The translations under genes were made by a program, and so were the position numbers. The notes beneath the pieces are model-generated. The model worked only from the letters and a program-made list of their open reading frames with translations. It made no database searches and had not been told where the DNA came from. From Dendrolimus kikuchii (taxonomy: Eukaryota; Arthropoda; Insecta; Lepidoptera; Lasiocampidae), in the NCBI GenBank assembly GCA_019925095.2, contig CM034389.1, positions 24,601,435 to 24,665,434 on the forward strand: a stretch of 64,000 nucleotides of DNA. The letters run 5' to 3'. The number at the start of each line of letters is the position of its first letter. Position 1 is the stretch's first letter. Shown here piece after piece: positions 9,896 to 20,020 of the stretch.

Positions 9896-10741
9896 GCCTA
9901 AAATAAACTGTAATATTATTATTTATATCAATAAATTATATATATTTATTAATTTTTCAATAATTGCTTGAAAATGGAGTGTAATGACAATTATTTTAAT
10001 AGGAATGCCTTCTTTTTTTTGGCGTTTTTCTTACGTCCTTTTATGATTAATTGCTTCTTAATGACACAAGGCATTAGCGGCGCGTAAATTATTGTTAATT
10101 CAATGGAAAATGGTTTTCGAATAAATCTCATTTATAGAATTCAATTATGATCGGAGCATTGAAAAGATATTCAATGATAAAATGTACTCAATTGCTTTGA
10201 ATAATATAAAAGGGCCAGTTCATTTATTTCATCTTGCTGGGGTTTGATACGTCGCTAATCTTTCCGGTGTAATTTATTCGCTACGTTTTGTTATGGGTTC
10301 ACACAACCATTGGTCTCGATGTACTGGGTCTTTTGATCTTTTTGCTCTTTTGTGGAAACGTTATAACGTGTTGCTCGTCAAAAGCAATGAACATGAATCC
10401 CTCAAAGGCTGGTAATTGAGTCATATTACTTGGTGATAATCACTTATAAGGACTTTTTTATACGCGCTGGCAATTTTTTTTAAATAAAAAAACTAAACAC
10501 CAGAACGCAATGACGTTATAGCTGCGTGTTCAATTACTCAACGTATAACACCGGCAAAGTGCAAAGAATAGTTGACGGAAAGTCACGTTCCGTGCTGGTG
10601 AACAATTAGGTTGTTGGTATGGAAATACTATAAAAACTATGAATATAACATAAAAACAAAATTGTAATTTTTGTTAGTGATATTCTGTCTAGATGTTCAT
10701 CACTAGCCACGTCAGTTTACTAACTTTTTTAAATATTTCAG
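9896..10741. other. Intergenic DNA, no gene seen
   Basis: AT-rich with no recognised repeat or coding segment. It ends with a plausible 3' splice site (ttttttaaatatttcag, ending 10741); see the next entry. Confidence 0.5.
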
Positions 10742-10858
10742 TTACATTTTGATTGCGGTAACGTGGAGAACTTTGTCCGCAACACTATCCATCGGCAAAG
10801 AATTTCGCAAGAGACTGATGCCACCCGTGATCAGAAGGTTCTTTCATATTTCGCCTAA
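10742..10858 (+). CDS. Possible terminal exon of an unknown gene (weak)
   Basis: After the acceptor-like ttttttaaatatttcag, a frame of 38 codons runs to a taa at 10856-10858 and reads LHFDCGNVENFVRNTIHRQR, then ISQETDATRDQKVLSYFA. A second frame (10749-10964) is also open, which weakens the case. No family is recognised and no partner exon was found upstream. It could be a real last exon, a pseudogene piece or chance. Confidence 0.2.
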   Translation, partial: LHFDCGNVENFVRNTIHRQRISQETDATRDQKVLSYFA

Positions 10859-11007
10859 CGAATATGCATTGCCATGCAAAGCGGCAATACAGCCAGCCTT
10901 CTGGGCATGCTCCCCTCTAGCAGCGATTTGTTACATAGTCTTTATTCACATATATTATTTATAACTTAGTTTATTTTTATTTATTATATCATTTATTATT
11001 ATTTTAT

Positions 11008-11320
11008 CGCGCGTTGCGAAAGGGGGCTAGACGGAAAAAATTAAGACCAAAAGTTGTAACGACACTTTTTGCTATAGTTGTAAGCCGTGCGGCGTGCGCG
11101 TGTTTCTCTGTCTGTCTCTCTCTCTCTCTCATAGAAAGCAAGCCAGTTATTTTCGTTTCGTCTTTCTATTTCGCATTGAACAGTGTGGTGTCGCGATGAT
11201 TATTTTTGTTAAGGGTATACAGGTTTTTTGTACATAAAAATAAAATTTTATTACAATTCCTTCACTAATTAATCGAAAGGAACTTCGTTCCATCCGGGTG
11301 TCCCTTGACACCTCTCAAGT
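11008..11320 (+). repeat. Interspersed element, unclassified, with inner (CT)n
   Basis: The block 11008-11078 (gcgcgttgcgaaagggggct, then cgacactttttgctatag) recurs in reverse complement at about 60425-60495. The next part holds a (TC)n run at 11108-11130. 11277-11320 (ggaacttcgttccatccggg) matches the ggaacttcgttcc beside the second copy. This suggests the two ends of one DNA-transposon-like family. No transposase frame seen. Confidence 0.5.
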
Positions 11321-12143
11321 TTTTTATTTTATTATCCACTTATGTTTACAGAAATTTGTATAATCGTCTACGTCTGCATAATCGTTTAGTGAAAATGCAA
11401 AAATAATAGAGATGGTCATCGTATTTCATCGAAAATGCGCATCTCTGTAGAACCCTTCGTTACTTGTCCCCTGAAAAGCACTTGTATATTTTTCGCCTAC
11501 CCTCCAAATCTAGCGGGTCCAACGTGCTACGTTTCTACATTAAAATTCTGTTTGCGTTGCGACCGCGGTTTTCTAATTCGGCCATGATGTCCCTTGTTAT
11601 ACGGGTGCTCTAATTTGGCCTTTCAACGACCCCTATTTCACGTTGGACCGTATTTTTGAACGTTAACGCAGGTGGTTGCGCTTATTCACGGTTTCACCTA
11701 CTTTTATTAAATTATTTTATTTATTCACATTTCTTTGTCGATGCTCGAATATGAATGGCTTCTTTGGCAGGACTTTCAACTTTTGCTTCTCAATACAAAA
11801 TTAAGAAGCTTTTCACCGCGGAAGCGATCATCATTCCTCATATTAAGTCAGCATTTCTAGGGCCTACCTCTTTTACTGGGTCTTGGCTGAAGTAGCATGG
11901 TTAGAAAATATTGAACATATCAATGTTTAAGCCTGGTTTCCATTTGCATTAGTGAACTTGCTAGTAAGTCCTTATCACCGTTTGGACACCAACTTAATCG
12001 ACAACTTAATACTGAACTGGCGAATTTCTGTCCAAACGATGAATTAAGAATTATTTTACTATTAAAAACACAAGTGTACATACAATAACTAATGATGAGG
12101 GTTCTTGATTTTTAACTAATCTAGATTAGATAGTATTTTCTTT
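11321..12143. other. Intergenic DNA, no gene seen
   Basis: No coding signal and no family recognised. Short GC-richer pieces near 11500-11700 give no usable frame. Confidence 0.5.
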
Positions 12144-12485
12144 CGCGCTTCTAAAACCGTTAAAACTACGTTTTAACTGTTAGTTTTGTACCGTTAAAAC
12201 TACGTTTTAACGGTTTTAGGAGCGGTATTTTATTTGATTTTTAGTCCGACATTTTGTTAATTAGATTAGGCTCCCATAGAATAAATAATAACCATAAATA
12301 AAAATGAAAAGTTAATAATCAAAATAAACAAGTAGGCGGTAGGCTAAATAAAAACTTTAACATTACTCATTGACACTTGACATCTTTGTCTTCTGTGATC
12401 ACAGCTACTGAAAAGTGGCCGAAACGTCAGAATAATAAAAATCAAATAAAATACCGCCGCTTAAAACCGTTAAAACTTAGTTTTA
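12144..12485. mobile_element. TIR element (MITE-like), plus an abutting TIR end of a second copy
   Basis: 12197-12485 starts aaaactacgttttaacggtt and ends aaccgttaaaacttagtttt, so it is a TIR element of about 290 bp. Its interior contains gtggccgaaacgtcag and a tract (tgacacttgacatctttgtc) that match the 50.0-50.6 kb element in reverse complement. Directly to the left, 12144-12180 (cgcgcttctaaaaccgttaa) is the outward end of another copy, back to back with it. Non-coding; superfamily not assignable without the TSD. Confidence 0.7.
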
Positions 12486-12535
12486 TTAATTTAACTCACG
12501 CTACAAATTGGGCGTAAAAATGTAGACGGGGTTGG

Positions 12536-12733
12536 TTGAAAAACTCTTGCAGTTTTTCAATTATGTTCACGGACATAAAAGTATCGGTAGATGCGTCAGT
12601 TCCTGCCGTGTGGTTCGTCCTACACCGCATTTTAATATCAGATGTGACGAAATTCATATGCGAACCCAAGAATCTTCAAAGACAAAAACAAAAAAAAACT
12701 GATTCAGTCGTGGCAAAAGGTAGACATTGTTGA
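12536..12733 (+). other. 65-codon open frame, unrecognised
   Basis: A short + frame between a TIR element and an F2 LINE copy. No motif, no splice context and no homolog within the window. Probably random. Confidence 0.12.
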
Positions 12734-12826
12734 GTATTGACTTGTATAGACTTGTAAAATGACGAATTATGCTTTGGGGGAACATCAAAGAAAATATTGT
12801 GCAAGAGTCGAATTATTCGAAAGTGG

Positions 12827-12992
12827 AACATATAGGAGCCTTAAGAACAGACGAGCGTGCATGACAAGAGTTATGAATGTCAAAGAAGCAAGTGAGGTGT
12901 GTAAGAATGGGCCTAAATGGCGCTCTGTTGTTCGTGCCTACCCCGCAAGGGAAATGGCGTGAAGTTATGTATGTATGTATGTAACATATAGG
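12827..12992 (+). mobile_element. F2 RTE-like LINE end with 10 bp TSD
   Basis: aacatatagg flanks the insert (12827-12836 and 12983-12992). It encodes SLKNRRACMTRVMNVKEASE to AYPAREMA*, then a (TATG)n tail. The longer frame reported from 12759 is only fused by chance to flanking DNA. Confidence 0.88.
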
Positions 12993-13237
12993 TAGGCATA
13001 ACCGTTAAACAGCCTCGGATAATGGCTATATCAATGTTGAACAGACCACGCCATTTCTGGAAGTGGTTTTAGCGAACGATCCAATTGGGATAAGCGGCTT
13101 TCACGCATTCAATTTTAATGCCTTTTGCCTATATGTAGCACATCTCACCGAGTTTGTAGTCGTGATTGACTCGGTCGTACATTGATAAGTAAACAGCTTC
13201 TCTTATTAATTTTATTGATCTGAGCATTATTTACATT

Positions 13238-13725
13238 TATTTATTTTCTTTGGGAAACACAATAATTAACATTCTTAAATATAAAACACAAAATTAATAC
13301 ATATATCAATTAAGTTCCACTAAAAAATAATTTCTATAATAAAAATTGTCTGAAACAGTTAATTACAAAAAATAATAATAATATTACAATTATACGAAAA
13401 TTACATAATAATTATGTCTGTTTAATTTAAATGAGGTCAATAATGAACAAAGAAAAAAAAAGAATGTCACCACAATAATTACCAATAAAATAGAGATAAA
13501 AAAGGAAAGTATAAAAAAAGTTTAACTCATTCCATCATTATAAATTACAATATTTTTTAATTTGTGTTTTAAATTGATATAAGTTACCTATAAAAGGAAC
13601 AACACGGATAAGGTTTTGACCATATTTGAAAATAAGCTTTTGAGGACTTACTTTCACACGCTTTTCATAGTTCGTTATCGTTGTAGAACTCCTTTGACTT
13701 GTTTTTTTTTTAATTAAGTGCAATA
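13238..13725 (-). mobile_element. F5 LINE end: ORF C-terminus and AT-rich 3' UTR
   Basis: Read on the - strand: a frame (13723-13538) with VKVSPQKLIFKYGQNLIRVV, then FKTQIKKYC. This fits the degraded end of a LINE ORF2, where an FK..ik..L segment precedes the stop. About 290 nt of AT-rich 3' UTR follow, ending gtttcccaaagaaaat. The UTR matches 22255-22612 on the + strand base for base over long stretches (e.g. gatatatgtattaatttt). The coding call is weaker than the repeat call. Confidence 0.6.
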
Positions 13726-13798
13726 TTACATTTTGTGCTCCACTTATTTATGTGTTATGACTTTATTGTTGTAGACCTAATTTTTTTTAAATTTTACA

Positions 13799-14047
13799 AT
13801 GGTACATTCGGGCGAATCGGACGAAACAGCTGACGACGAAAGATGTTTCAGAGCAATAGTTCTGATTCAGTTAAAAAAAAAAATAGCCATAGCGTACGAA
13901 AATTTCGTAATAACTGCAGCACCCTATAAACTTGCCAATGTTACCGATTCTCTAAAAGGCTTTCTTAAAACGAACCCGACTGTGACGCAGGTGTCTACCG
14001 GAATAGCGTTCCCGAAAAACGCGGGTTGCGCAGTTAAATTTGAATAA
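13799..14047 (+). CDS. Hypothetical 82-residue ORF (weak)
   Basis: MVHSGESDETADDERCFRAI and on to a stop at 14047. The start follows tttacaatgg, an acceptable insect start context. Codon use is less AT-biased than the flanks and the N-terminus is acidic. No family recognised. Could be a small gene, a processed pseudogene piece or chance; the lack of any similar copy in the window argues against a local repeat. Confidence 0.22.
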   Translation: MVHSGESDETADDERCFRAIVLIQLKKKIAIAYENFVITAAPYKLANVTDSLKGFLKTNPTVTQVSTGIAFPKNAGCAVKFE

Positions 14048-14523
14048 GCCATTATCCGCGGCCATCTTTGGACGCTTTCTAAAGCCACCGTTACAAGTTT
14101 CCTTCGGCCCTTTCTTGAGACCGTTTTATTGAGTTGTAGTAAATTCGTCCCTCTTCACTAGAACAGGCGAACCGTTTTATGTAATTTTTTAAAATGGAAC
14201 TGGAACACAACTGCTTTCTTTCTCGTTCTAATTATGGCTTTGTATATAATGTACATTATAATATAAAAAATACAGCGCATTATAATACTATGTTCCAGTG
14301 TCAGGTTTGGTCCTTCCTATTTCTGTAGAATGGAGGATGTACTTGTCACGCTGTTTTTTTTTTGGGGCAAGGCGTATTGTCTACAAAGATCCGTGAAACC
14401 CGTACTATCATAAACTATCTGTCTGCGATTAATGCAACCTTTTCATTCATTACAACCTCATTTCATTACTATATAATATTAATATAAATCACACATGTCA
14501 CTCGCCTTACATACGTCTAATAC
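14048..14523. other. Intergenic DNA, no gene seen
   Basis: A GC-richer stretch at 14050-14130 adjoins the 82-codon ORF, but every frame there has stops. The remainder is AT-rich. Confidence 0.5.
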
Positions 14524-14851
14524 TAAATACTTAATACATACATACATACATACATAACTTCACGCCAGTTCCCTTGCGGGGTAGGCACGAACAACAGAGT
14601 GCCATTTAGGCTTATTCTTACACACCTCACTTGCCTCTTTGACATTCATAACTCTTGTCATGCAAGCTCGTCTGTTCTTAAGGCTCCTGACATCACCTTC
14701 TGCTAGTACACGAACAATTTGATCATGGAAGGTGTGTCGTGGCCTTCCACGATTTCTACATCCATCCACTTTTGCATTGTATATCTGTTTAGTCATTCTT
14801 TCATCATGCATTCTTTCCACATGCCCGAACCACTATAATAAATACTTAATA
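14524..14851 (-). mobile_element. F2 RTE-like LINE end with 13 bp TSD
   Basis: taaatacttaata occurs at 14524-14536 and 14839-14851. The - strand ORF from 14820 begins MERMHDERMTKQIYNAKV and runs to AYPARELA* with no disruption. Truncation falls within the WFGHVERM motif. The (ATAC)4 tail is at 14535-14556. Confidence 0.9.
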
Positions 14852-14979
14852 TCTCTATATAAAATCTAAAACCATAGAAAACGTGTGATATCATGAAATA
14901 AACACACAGAAATCGAAACAGACTTTAAATTTAATATATTAACAAAACACTATCTCACTCTACTTAAAGAATATTATGC

Positions 14980-15475
14980 CGGTAGACCGAGACGTAGTCA
15001 CCATGATCAAATTGAACATATTTTGAAGAAAGGTCAGATAAAAAGCAGATTAAATAAGCGTATCTTCTTCTTCAGACAATCTCTGTCCACTGCTGGACGT
15101 AGACCTCCCCCAAGTACGTGCCACATATCCCGGTCTCCCGTCTTCCTCATCCAGCCCCTGCCGGCGATCTTGCGCAGGTCGTCAGTCCACCGGGCTGGCG
15201 GGCGTCCTACGCTACGTGTGCCGAGATGTGGTCTCCATTCCAGTACTCGTTTGCTCCATCAGGCGTCGGTTTTGTGACAGACGTCGCGTGCCACGCGTGG
15301 TTTCTATGGCATTTCTCCCCAATTATGATACGTACACAAATAAGCATGTATGTATGAAAAGGTTCATGAAAGTTGATGAAGCGAAAAGTGTTTGTCAGGA
15401 TCGTAGCAGGTGGAGATCCATCATCTCTGCGTACCCTCATGGGAAACAGGCGTGACAATATGTATGTATGTAAAG
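14980..15475 (+). mobile_element. F2b RTE-like LINE end, split by a nested LINE
   Basis: Left part (14985-15059): AGRPRRSHHDQIEHILKKGQ, the GRPR/HDQI block of RTE-like ORFs. Right part (15346-15455): MKVDEAKSVCQDRSRWRSII, then SAYPHGKQA* and an (ATGT)n tail. The two parts are separated by the nested element at 15060-15337. The protein is about as far from F2 as a sister subfamily: same order (GRPR..HDQI..SVC..RWRS..AYP), different residues. Confidence 0.82.
15052..15345 (-). mobile_element. F2c RTE/BovB-like LINE end nested in the F2b copy, 8 bp TSD
   Basis: aaataagc flanks the insert (15052-15059 and 15338-15345). The - strand, with frameshifts, encodes RPPARWTDDLRKIAGRGWMR, then WHVLGEVYVQQWTEIV*, and ends in a (GAA)n tail at 15064-15073. 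WTDDLRK..GxxWMR..W..L.E.YVQQW is the characteristic end of RTE/BovB-type LINE ORFs. Confidence 0.85.
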
Positions 15476-15484
15476 AATATTATA

Positions 15485-15717
15485 AAAAAAGAATTCGCTG
15501 TTGAAGGACTCGCAATTAAATCACCCTGCGGCAACCCGTCGGGAATGTCTGTTTGAAATACACTCTTAAGAACTGTTATAAAACACTGACTATTATAGGA
15601 TACAAATATATCAAGAGAATTGGTAGATTTTAATTTGTTGTACAAGTAGAGCAATACGTTTGTAATTAAAACCGCAGCCGAGTAGGTGCGGCGCTCATTA
15701 ACTGTGCTAGAATACAC
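15485..15717 (-). mobile_element. Reverse transcriptase fragment (motif GLPQGD)
   Basis: The - strand frame contains LYLYNKLKSTNSLDIFVSYN, then FQTDIPDGLPQGDLIASP. A GLPQG(S/D).LSP block about 45 residues after an LY.KL segment is the RT palm region of many LINEs. Here LSP has become IASP and the frame is broken on both sides. It is an isolated piece, not continuous with the neighbouring RTE ends. Confidence 0.5.
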
Positions 15718-15720
15718 TAC

Positions 15721-16160
15721 ACGCCATTATTTACATACATCTAAATCTATTTAATAATTAAACATAACGTATTACTATGAGTAGTTGTTTAACATAATTA
15801 CATACGTATAATTTTTTTACAATATTTGTAAATAAAATTCTCTCTAAAATTCACCTGTCGTCTGTTAAGCAATAATAATAATATAGTGTAGGAAGTATGT
15901 TTGCTTATGCAAACGTAATTTCGAAAGAAGAAGAAAATACATTTATTTTAATATAAAATAAGAATACTAAATATCTATGACATTGGAACTACAATAGTTC
16001 AGCGTTGAGCTAGCTTTAGTTAAATAAAATTATTTCTGATTTCAGTGTAATTGTTCCATTTGTTACATTGCTGATGATAATAACCTTCCTTTCAAATTTT
16101 CTATAGCTATATATATAGTTTTCTAATCTACCTTCGTCATTTTACACGCCAGTAATCTTT
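15721..16160. other. AT-rich DNA, no gene seen
   Basis: No repeat family or coding segment recognised. Confidence 0.5.
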
Positions 16161-16200
16161 TAGGTATGAATGGACTAACGATCTGCGCAAGGTCCCCGTA

Positions 16201-17221
16201 AGAGACTGGATGAGGCCCTAGCTAGAGGCCTGACCTTCTGTCAGGTCGAAATCGAGGCGATTAGGAAGCGGGAAACCGCCTCCATGATCGCCGTCTGGTC
16301 TCAAGAGCTTGATAACCCTGCGGCCTATGGCGGCTACACGGTGGATGCAATCAGGCCACAGCTGACGGAATGGGTCAACCGCACCAGCGGCACCCTGACC
16401 TTCAGGACGACGCAGATACTTACCGGACACGGATGCTTCGATAAGTATCTGTATCGCATTGTGGGCTGCTTGCCTTCCCCGGACTGCCGCCAGTGCGGCG
16501 CGCCCGACACGGCGTTACACACGCTAGTCGAGTGCGCCGCATGGGCGCCGCAGCGTTTCGAACTTGAGACGCACATAGGTCCGGTCGATTCGCTCTGCGA
16601 CTTGGTCAAGGCCATGCTGCAGAGCGGCGACAATTGGGGGGCTGCGGTTACTTTTTGTGAGACAGTAATGTCACTCAAGGAGGCCGCAGAACGCGATAGG
16701 GAGAGAAGTCCTGCAGCGCGTGCTAATGCGTCTTCTCGAGGTCGCCGGCCTTCAGCTGGCACCCGGAGAGGCAGGTACGCGCATTACTTCCCTCCCTGAG
16801 TTAGGTTCCGTTTACCGCGGGGGGCCTTTAGCTTGCTAGGAGAGCAAAGGACCTTCTACCCCCGCACAACGAAGTGGGGTGTGTTCTCCCAGGACACACT
16901 CCAGGCACTTTATTGCGCTGGATCGACTGGGCGTAACTATGTTCTAAATCTCAGCCTTTCCAACACAAACAAAAGCGCAGGGTCGACAGGGAGGAGGGGG
17001 TTTTTAGTGGGTATTGGGGTTGCTCGCTCGTGCAGCAACGCTCGGAGTCTTCCACACTATTCTGTGACGTCGATCGCGGACGGAGCACTGCCAAGAGCAT
17101 ACTATTGCTGCAGTGTTATCGCCCCCGACCGACGCGTGTCGTTCCCCTAGCAACGGCCCAGTTTGTGCGTAAATAGGTTAAGAATTTTCCCTCGCCTCAA
17201 AAAAAAAGAGACTGGATGAGG
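16201..17221 (+). mobile_element. R1-clade-like LINE 3' end with 15 bp TSD and poly-A
   Basis: agagactggatgagg is present at 16201-16215 and 17207-17221. The insert is 5'-truncated, is far more GC-rich than its surroundings, and ends with an A-run at 17200-17207. It carries the last 194 codons of ORF2 (next entry) and about 400 nt of 3' UTR (16800-17199). The poly-A tail separates it from the ATGT- or GAA-tailed RTE elements around it. Confidence 0.92.
16216..16799 (+). pseudogene. R1-clade-like LINE ORF2 C-terminal fragment
   Basis: The frame is open from the truncation point, not only from the ATG at 16284. It contains FCQVEIEAIRKRETASMIAV, then TEWVNRTSGTLTFRTTQILT, GHGCFDKYLYRI and the zinc-knuckle-like CRQCGAPDTALHTLVEC (Cx2C..Hx4C). 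The GHG.F..YL.R segment followed by a C..C..H..C knuckle is the standard C-terminus of R1/TRAS/SART-group elements. It ends in an Arg/Ser-rich tail. No stop or frameshift interrupts the 194 codons, so the copy is fairly young. EN and RT domains are missing. Confidence 0.88.
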
Positions 17222-17409
17222 AAAGTGAAGGGTCTCGACATGTGGCGTCAACTTAGGGAGGTCTACAAGCAGTAGAATGCGATTGGTTGAAGAGTTTAGA
17301 AACAATTAAATCAACTACTAGCTTGATGATAGGTACTTAGTGATTATGTTTCTTTACCAAGTTCCGTTACCAAGCTCTTTCTGTCATTATACATACAAGT
17401 TACATTGTT

Positions 17410-17520
17410 AAGATTGAGATAGATAAATAACACTTTATTGTACACCGTTGCAGAAAACTTATGAACTAGAATTATTCCAAAGGGCGGTCTTATCGCTAAA
17501 AAGATCTCTTCCAGACAACC
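17410..17520 (-). repeat. F3 LINE-type 3' end
   Basis: Tail agatagataaataacacttt at the left, tcttatcgctaaaaagatct at the right. One half of the usual hairpin is shortened. Confidence 0.75.
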
Positions 17521-17701
17521 CTTGGCAAGAATATTGCTGATTAGGAGTGATGATGGTGGTATACATAATTATTGTACGATTACTAACATTTTAATAAAAA
17601 ATATATAACTATACTATATATACAAATATACACATATGTTACAAGCTTTAGATATTTGTTCAAAATACACAAAAGAACCGCGAATGTATAGCTGTACGTT
17701 A

Positions 17702-17988
17702 TATAATAATATCCTCCTCCTAGGCCTAGGCTTCCCATTATAGGGAGATCGGACAGTATACCCACCACGCTTGTCCAAGGCGGCTTGGCAGTTTGGTAGG
17801 TACGTCGGTTATCTCGATGTGCAGGTTGGATCACGAGGTTTTCCTTCAGCGTTGTTAGCACGTGGTAATTGTACCAATATGCACATTAGATCAGAAGACT
17901 GACTAAATGGTGCATGCGTTCCGGCCGGATCGAACCCGCGCCCTATGTGTTTGGGATGCCTGCGCTAGCCATTACGCTACCACGACTT
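17702..17988 (-). repeat. F4 tRNA-derived SINE
   Basis: On the - strand the 5' end is a tRNA-like Pol III promoter: A-box-like gtggtagcgtaatggctagc and B-box ggttcgatcc (complement of 17927-17936). The body contains tgcacatcgagataaccgac, and the other copies end in an (ATT)n tail. Three more copies lie at 37.5, 49.6 and 62.0 kb. The promoter boxes are seen directly; tRNA ancestry is the usual reading of them. Confidence 0.8.
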
Positions 17989-18054
17989 ATACAAAGTAAC
18001 TAAATTCCTGGGGATTTTTTCCGCTGCTTCTTGTCTTTTAACAGTAACAAATAC

Positions 18055-18102
18055 TTTGGATGCGGTGGTACACTCATGACTTTCAATAAGTACCCTTTAA
18101 CA
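18055..18102 (+). repeat. Conserved 48 bp block, shared with 43118-43165
   Basis: ctttggatgcggtggtacac and actttcaataagta recur with few changes. Probably a piece of a LINE or SINE consensus; too short to classify. Confidence 0.5.
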
Positions 18103-18554
18103 TTCAATTTTGAAATATATACATTAATTTTCTTTGACGCGGTTCTCGTTTAAAGTCTGTTTGAATCATGGCTGCTAATAAGGTAGTATTGTTTAAAACA
18201 TTTCATTTTGCTTCCGGGTTTACTGTTCGTAGAGTCTAAATATGAAATCAGCGAAGTTCATTTTCACAAAGGCACTTGTTCAGCTAAAATCAATGAAGGT
18301 TTCCTTAAGATTGAGTTATGTCATTTGTAAATGTTAGCCGGCTTCGTTGTTTTGAAGATTTTGTAAAGCCAACTTCGTTACGCGACGCTCATAATAATAT
18401 TAGGATAAAAACGGCTCCTTTTGACGTAAATATTGTCCGCAGAAGATTGGTTTGTGATGTAATCTTACTGCGACTTATACTACCGCACCCAGAATTTGAT
18501 AATGGTTTTTGACTTTTGGCTATACAACTATAGAAAAAAAACCTAGGAGAAGAG

Positions 18555-18685
18555 TTTAGATAGATAGATAACACTTTATTGCTCACCAAATATACAATTT
18601 CAAAAATTAACAATTACAATATTGTCAAGGTAGAAACAATAGGCGGCCTTATCGCTTAAAGCAATCTCTTCCAGGCAACCTAACT
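18555..18685 (-). repeat. F3 LINE-type 3' end
   Basis: Tail agatagatagataacacttt at the left, then ggcggccttatcgcttaaag, and caggcaaccta at the right. Confidence 0.8.
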
Positions 18686-18865
18686 TAAGGAATAGTTTAA
18701 CCTAATCTGGCGATGTAGGTGGTGCAAATTAATAGGTATATCATAAACAAACATACTTAAACTACATATTTATTATCTTGTTTAAATGGATTTACGATGA
18801 AAGTGTTTTCTAAATAACACACTGCCATGTAATGTTTTTATTTACCATGTTTTTGAGCAAATGAA

Positions 18866-19075
18866 TGATTTGATTTGATTCAAATTCAAATTCAAAAGTT
18901 TTTATTCAAAATAAGTTCCATTGGAGAACACTTTTTAAAGGTCATACATGTAGGTTAAAATTTAATTTTACTTCCTTGTCTATGTACACCGCTTCGCAAC
19001 GTGTTATTGCTGTTAAGGAGAAGAAGCGGCAAGAAACTCCCCAGCAACACGTCTAGCTATAACGTCTAGCTTGTT
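18866..19075 (-). repeat. F6 LINE-type tail
   Basis: Contains gattcaaattcaaattcaaa (tail), tttattcaaaataagttcca, and accgcttcgcaacgtgttat with gagaagaagcggcaagaaac. The last block recurs at 50213-50280. Non-coding. Confidence 0.6.
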
Positions 19076-19763
19076 TTTCTTTATATTTAGATTTAAGTTA
19101 CATATCACTGAATATTTTTAAAGTTAGATCTTGGAGTGCCGGGCACACCCTTCGCTTTTTAGAAGAGCTTATCTCACCACGCATAGAACATTATACTTCT
19201 TCAAACAAACATCGCGTCTATGTCTATTATTATCATCTTTTATTCTTGATTTTTAGGAATTTCTCTAATCCATTGTAAAGCATATGATTAAATTATTAAA
19301 TATCTATTCTGTCTTATACTCTCGCAGGCTTAGTCCAATAGATTTATGTGTTTATTTCTTTTTAGTGTCGTTTTTTCGTTTCATCGAGTTTCAAATCACA
19401 ACGATTCTAAACAGTTTCACTTCAGAAACATACAGACGAATCGAGAACTCCTTTTTGAAGTCGGTTAAAACATTAGATAGATTAAATTAAAGTAAAAGGT
19501 TTAAATAAATAAGAATCTGTAACAATGAATAAGTTGATTCTGTTTCATTTTTGCGATAAAAGCACTTTAATTATTTATTTGGCATGTTATTTAGTCTTAC
19601 CTCGCTTTACGCGCTTTTGCCTGGTAGGCATCCCTCGCGTAAAGTGAGGGTTTTATTGTATAGATACAAATAGATATACATAGACACAGATTGGCGGACA
19701 TATTGAATCTATAAGGGTTCTGTTTTTGCCCTTGGTTACGGAAACTTTTCTTCTTATCTGATT
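19076..19763. other. AT-rich DNA with one hairpin
   Basis: No gene seen. The hairpin is 19600-19649: cctcgctttacgcg and cgcgtaaagtgagg, 14 bp arms with one mismatch and a 22 nt loop. Confidence 0.5.
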
Positions 19764-20020
19764 CTTTTTTTTATTTTTATTTTTATTGCAGTAGTTCAGC
19801 AGTCAGGCAGACGGCCCACTTGATGGACAGCGGTTACCATCGCCTATGGACATTTGCAACACCAAAGGTGCTACAAATGCGCTGCTGCTCTCTTAAGGGA
19901 GACTGAAACCTGGTCACTAATGCCGGAACACAACTCAAGGTTGTTATGGCGACATACTTTAGACCAGGGGTGGTAGCCATCCAGTCGGGCAAATGCCCTA
20001 CCACCTGGCTGTGGGTTGTT
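19764..20020 (-). repeat. F1 SINE-like repeat, 5'-truncated
   Basis: The tail end (poly-T, then gttcagcagtcaggcagacg) is at the left. The copy breaks off after ggctgtgggttgtt, about 60 bp short of the family's 5' end. Confidence 0.85.

Larger units (their letters stand above)
16165..17275 (+). mobile_element. F2c-type RTE-like LINE end, split by an R1-type LINE
   Basis: 16165-16215 reads YEWTNDLRKVPVRDWMR. After the inserted element and one TSD copy, 17222-17275 reads KVKGLDMWRQLREVYKQ*. The two parts are in the same frame once the insertion is removed, and they give the same WTxDLRK..WMR..MWxxL.EVY end as the copy at 15.1 kb. The host copy was therefore readable when it was hit. Confidence 0.85.

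Noticed and set aside
14985..15455. F2b as the same family as F2
   Set aside because: The motif order is the same but the residues differ too much (SVCQDRSRWRSI versus EVCKNGPKWRSV); treated as a sister subfamily.
16334..16762. 142-codon - strand frame in the GC-rich insert
   Set aside because: Antisense of the R1-like ORF2 end, whose zinc-knuckle and GHG motifs are on the + strand.
17927..17988. A tRNA gene (A and B boxes, - strand)
   Set aside because: There is no cloverleaf: the promoter continues into the F4 body and the same unit occurs four times. It is a SINE.
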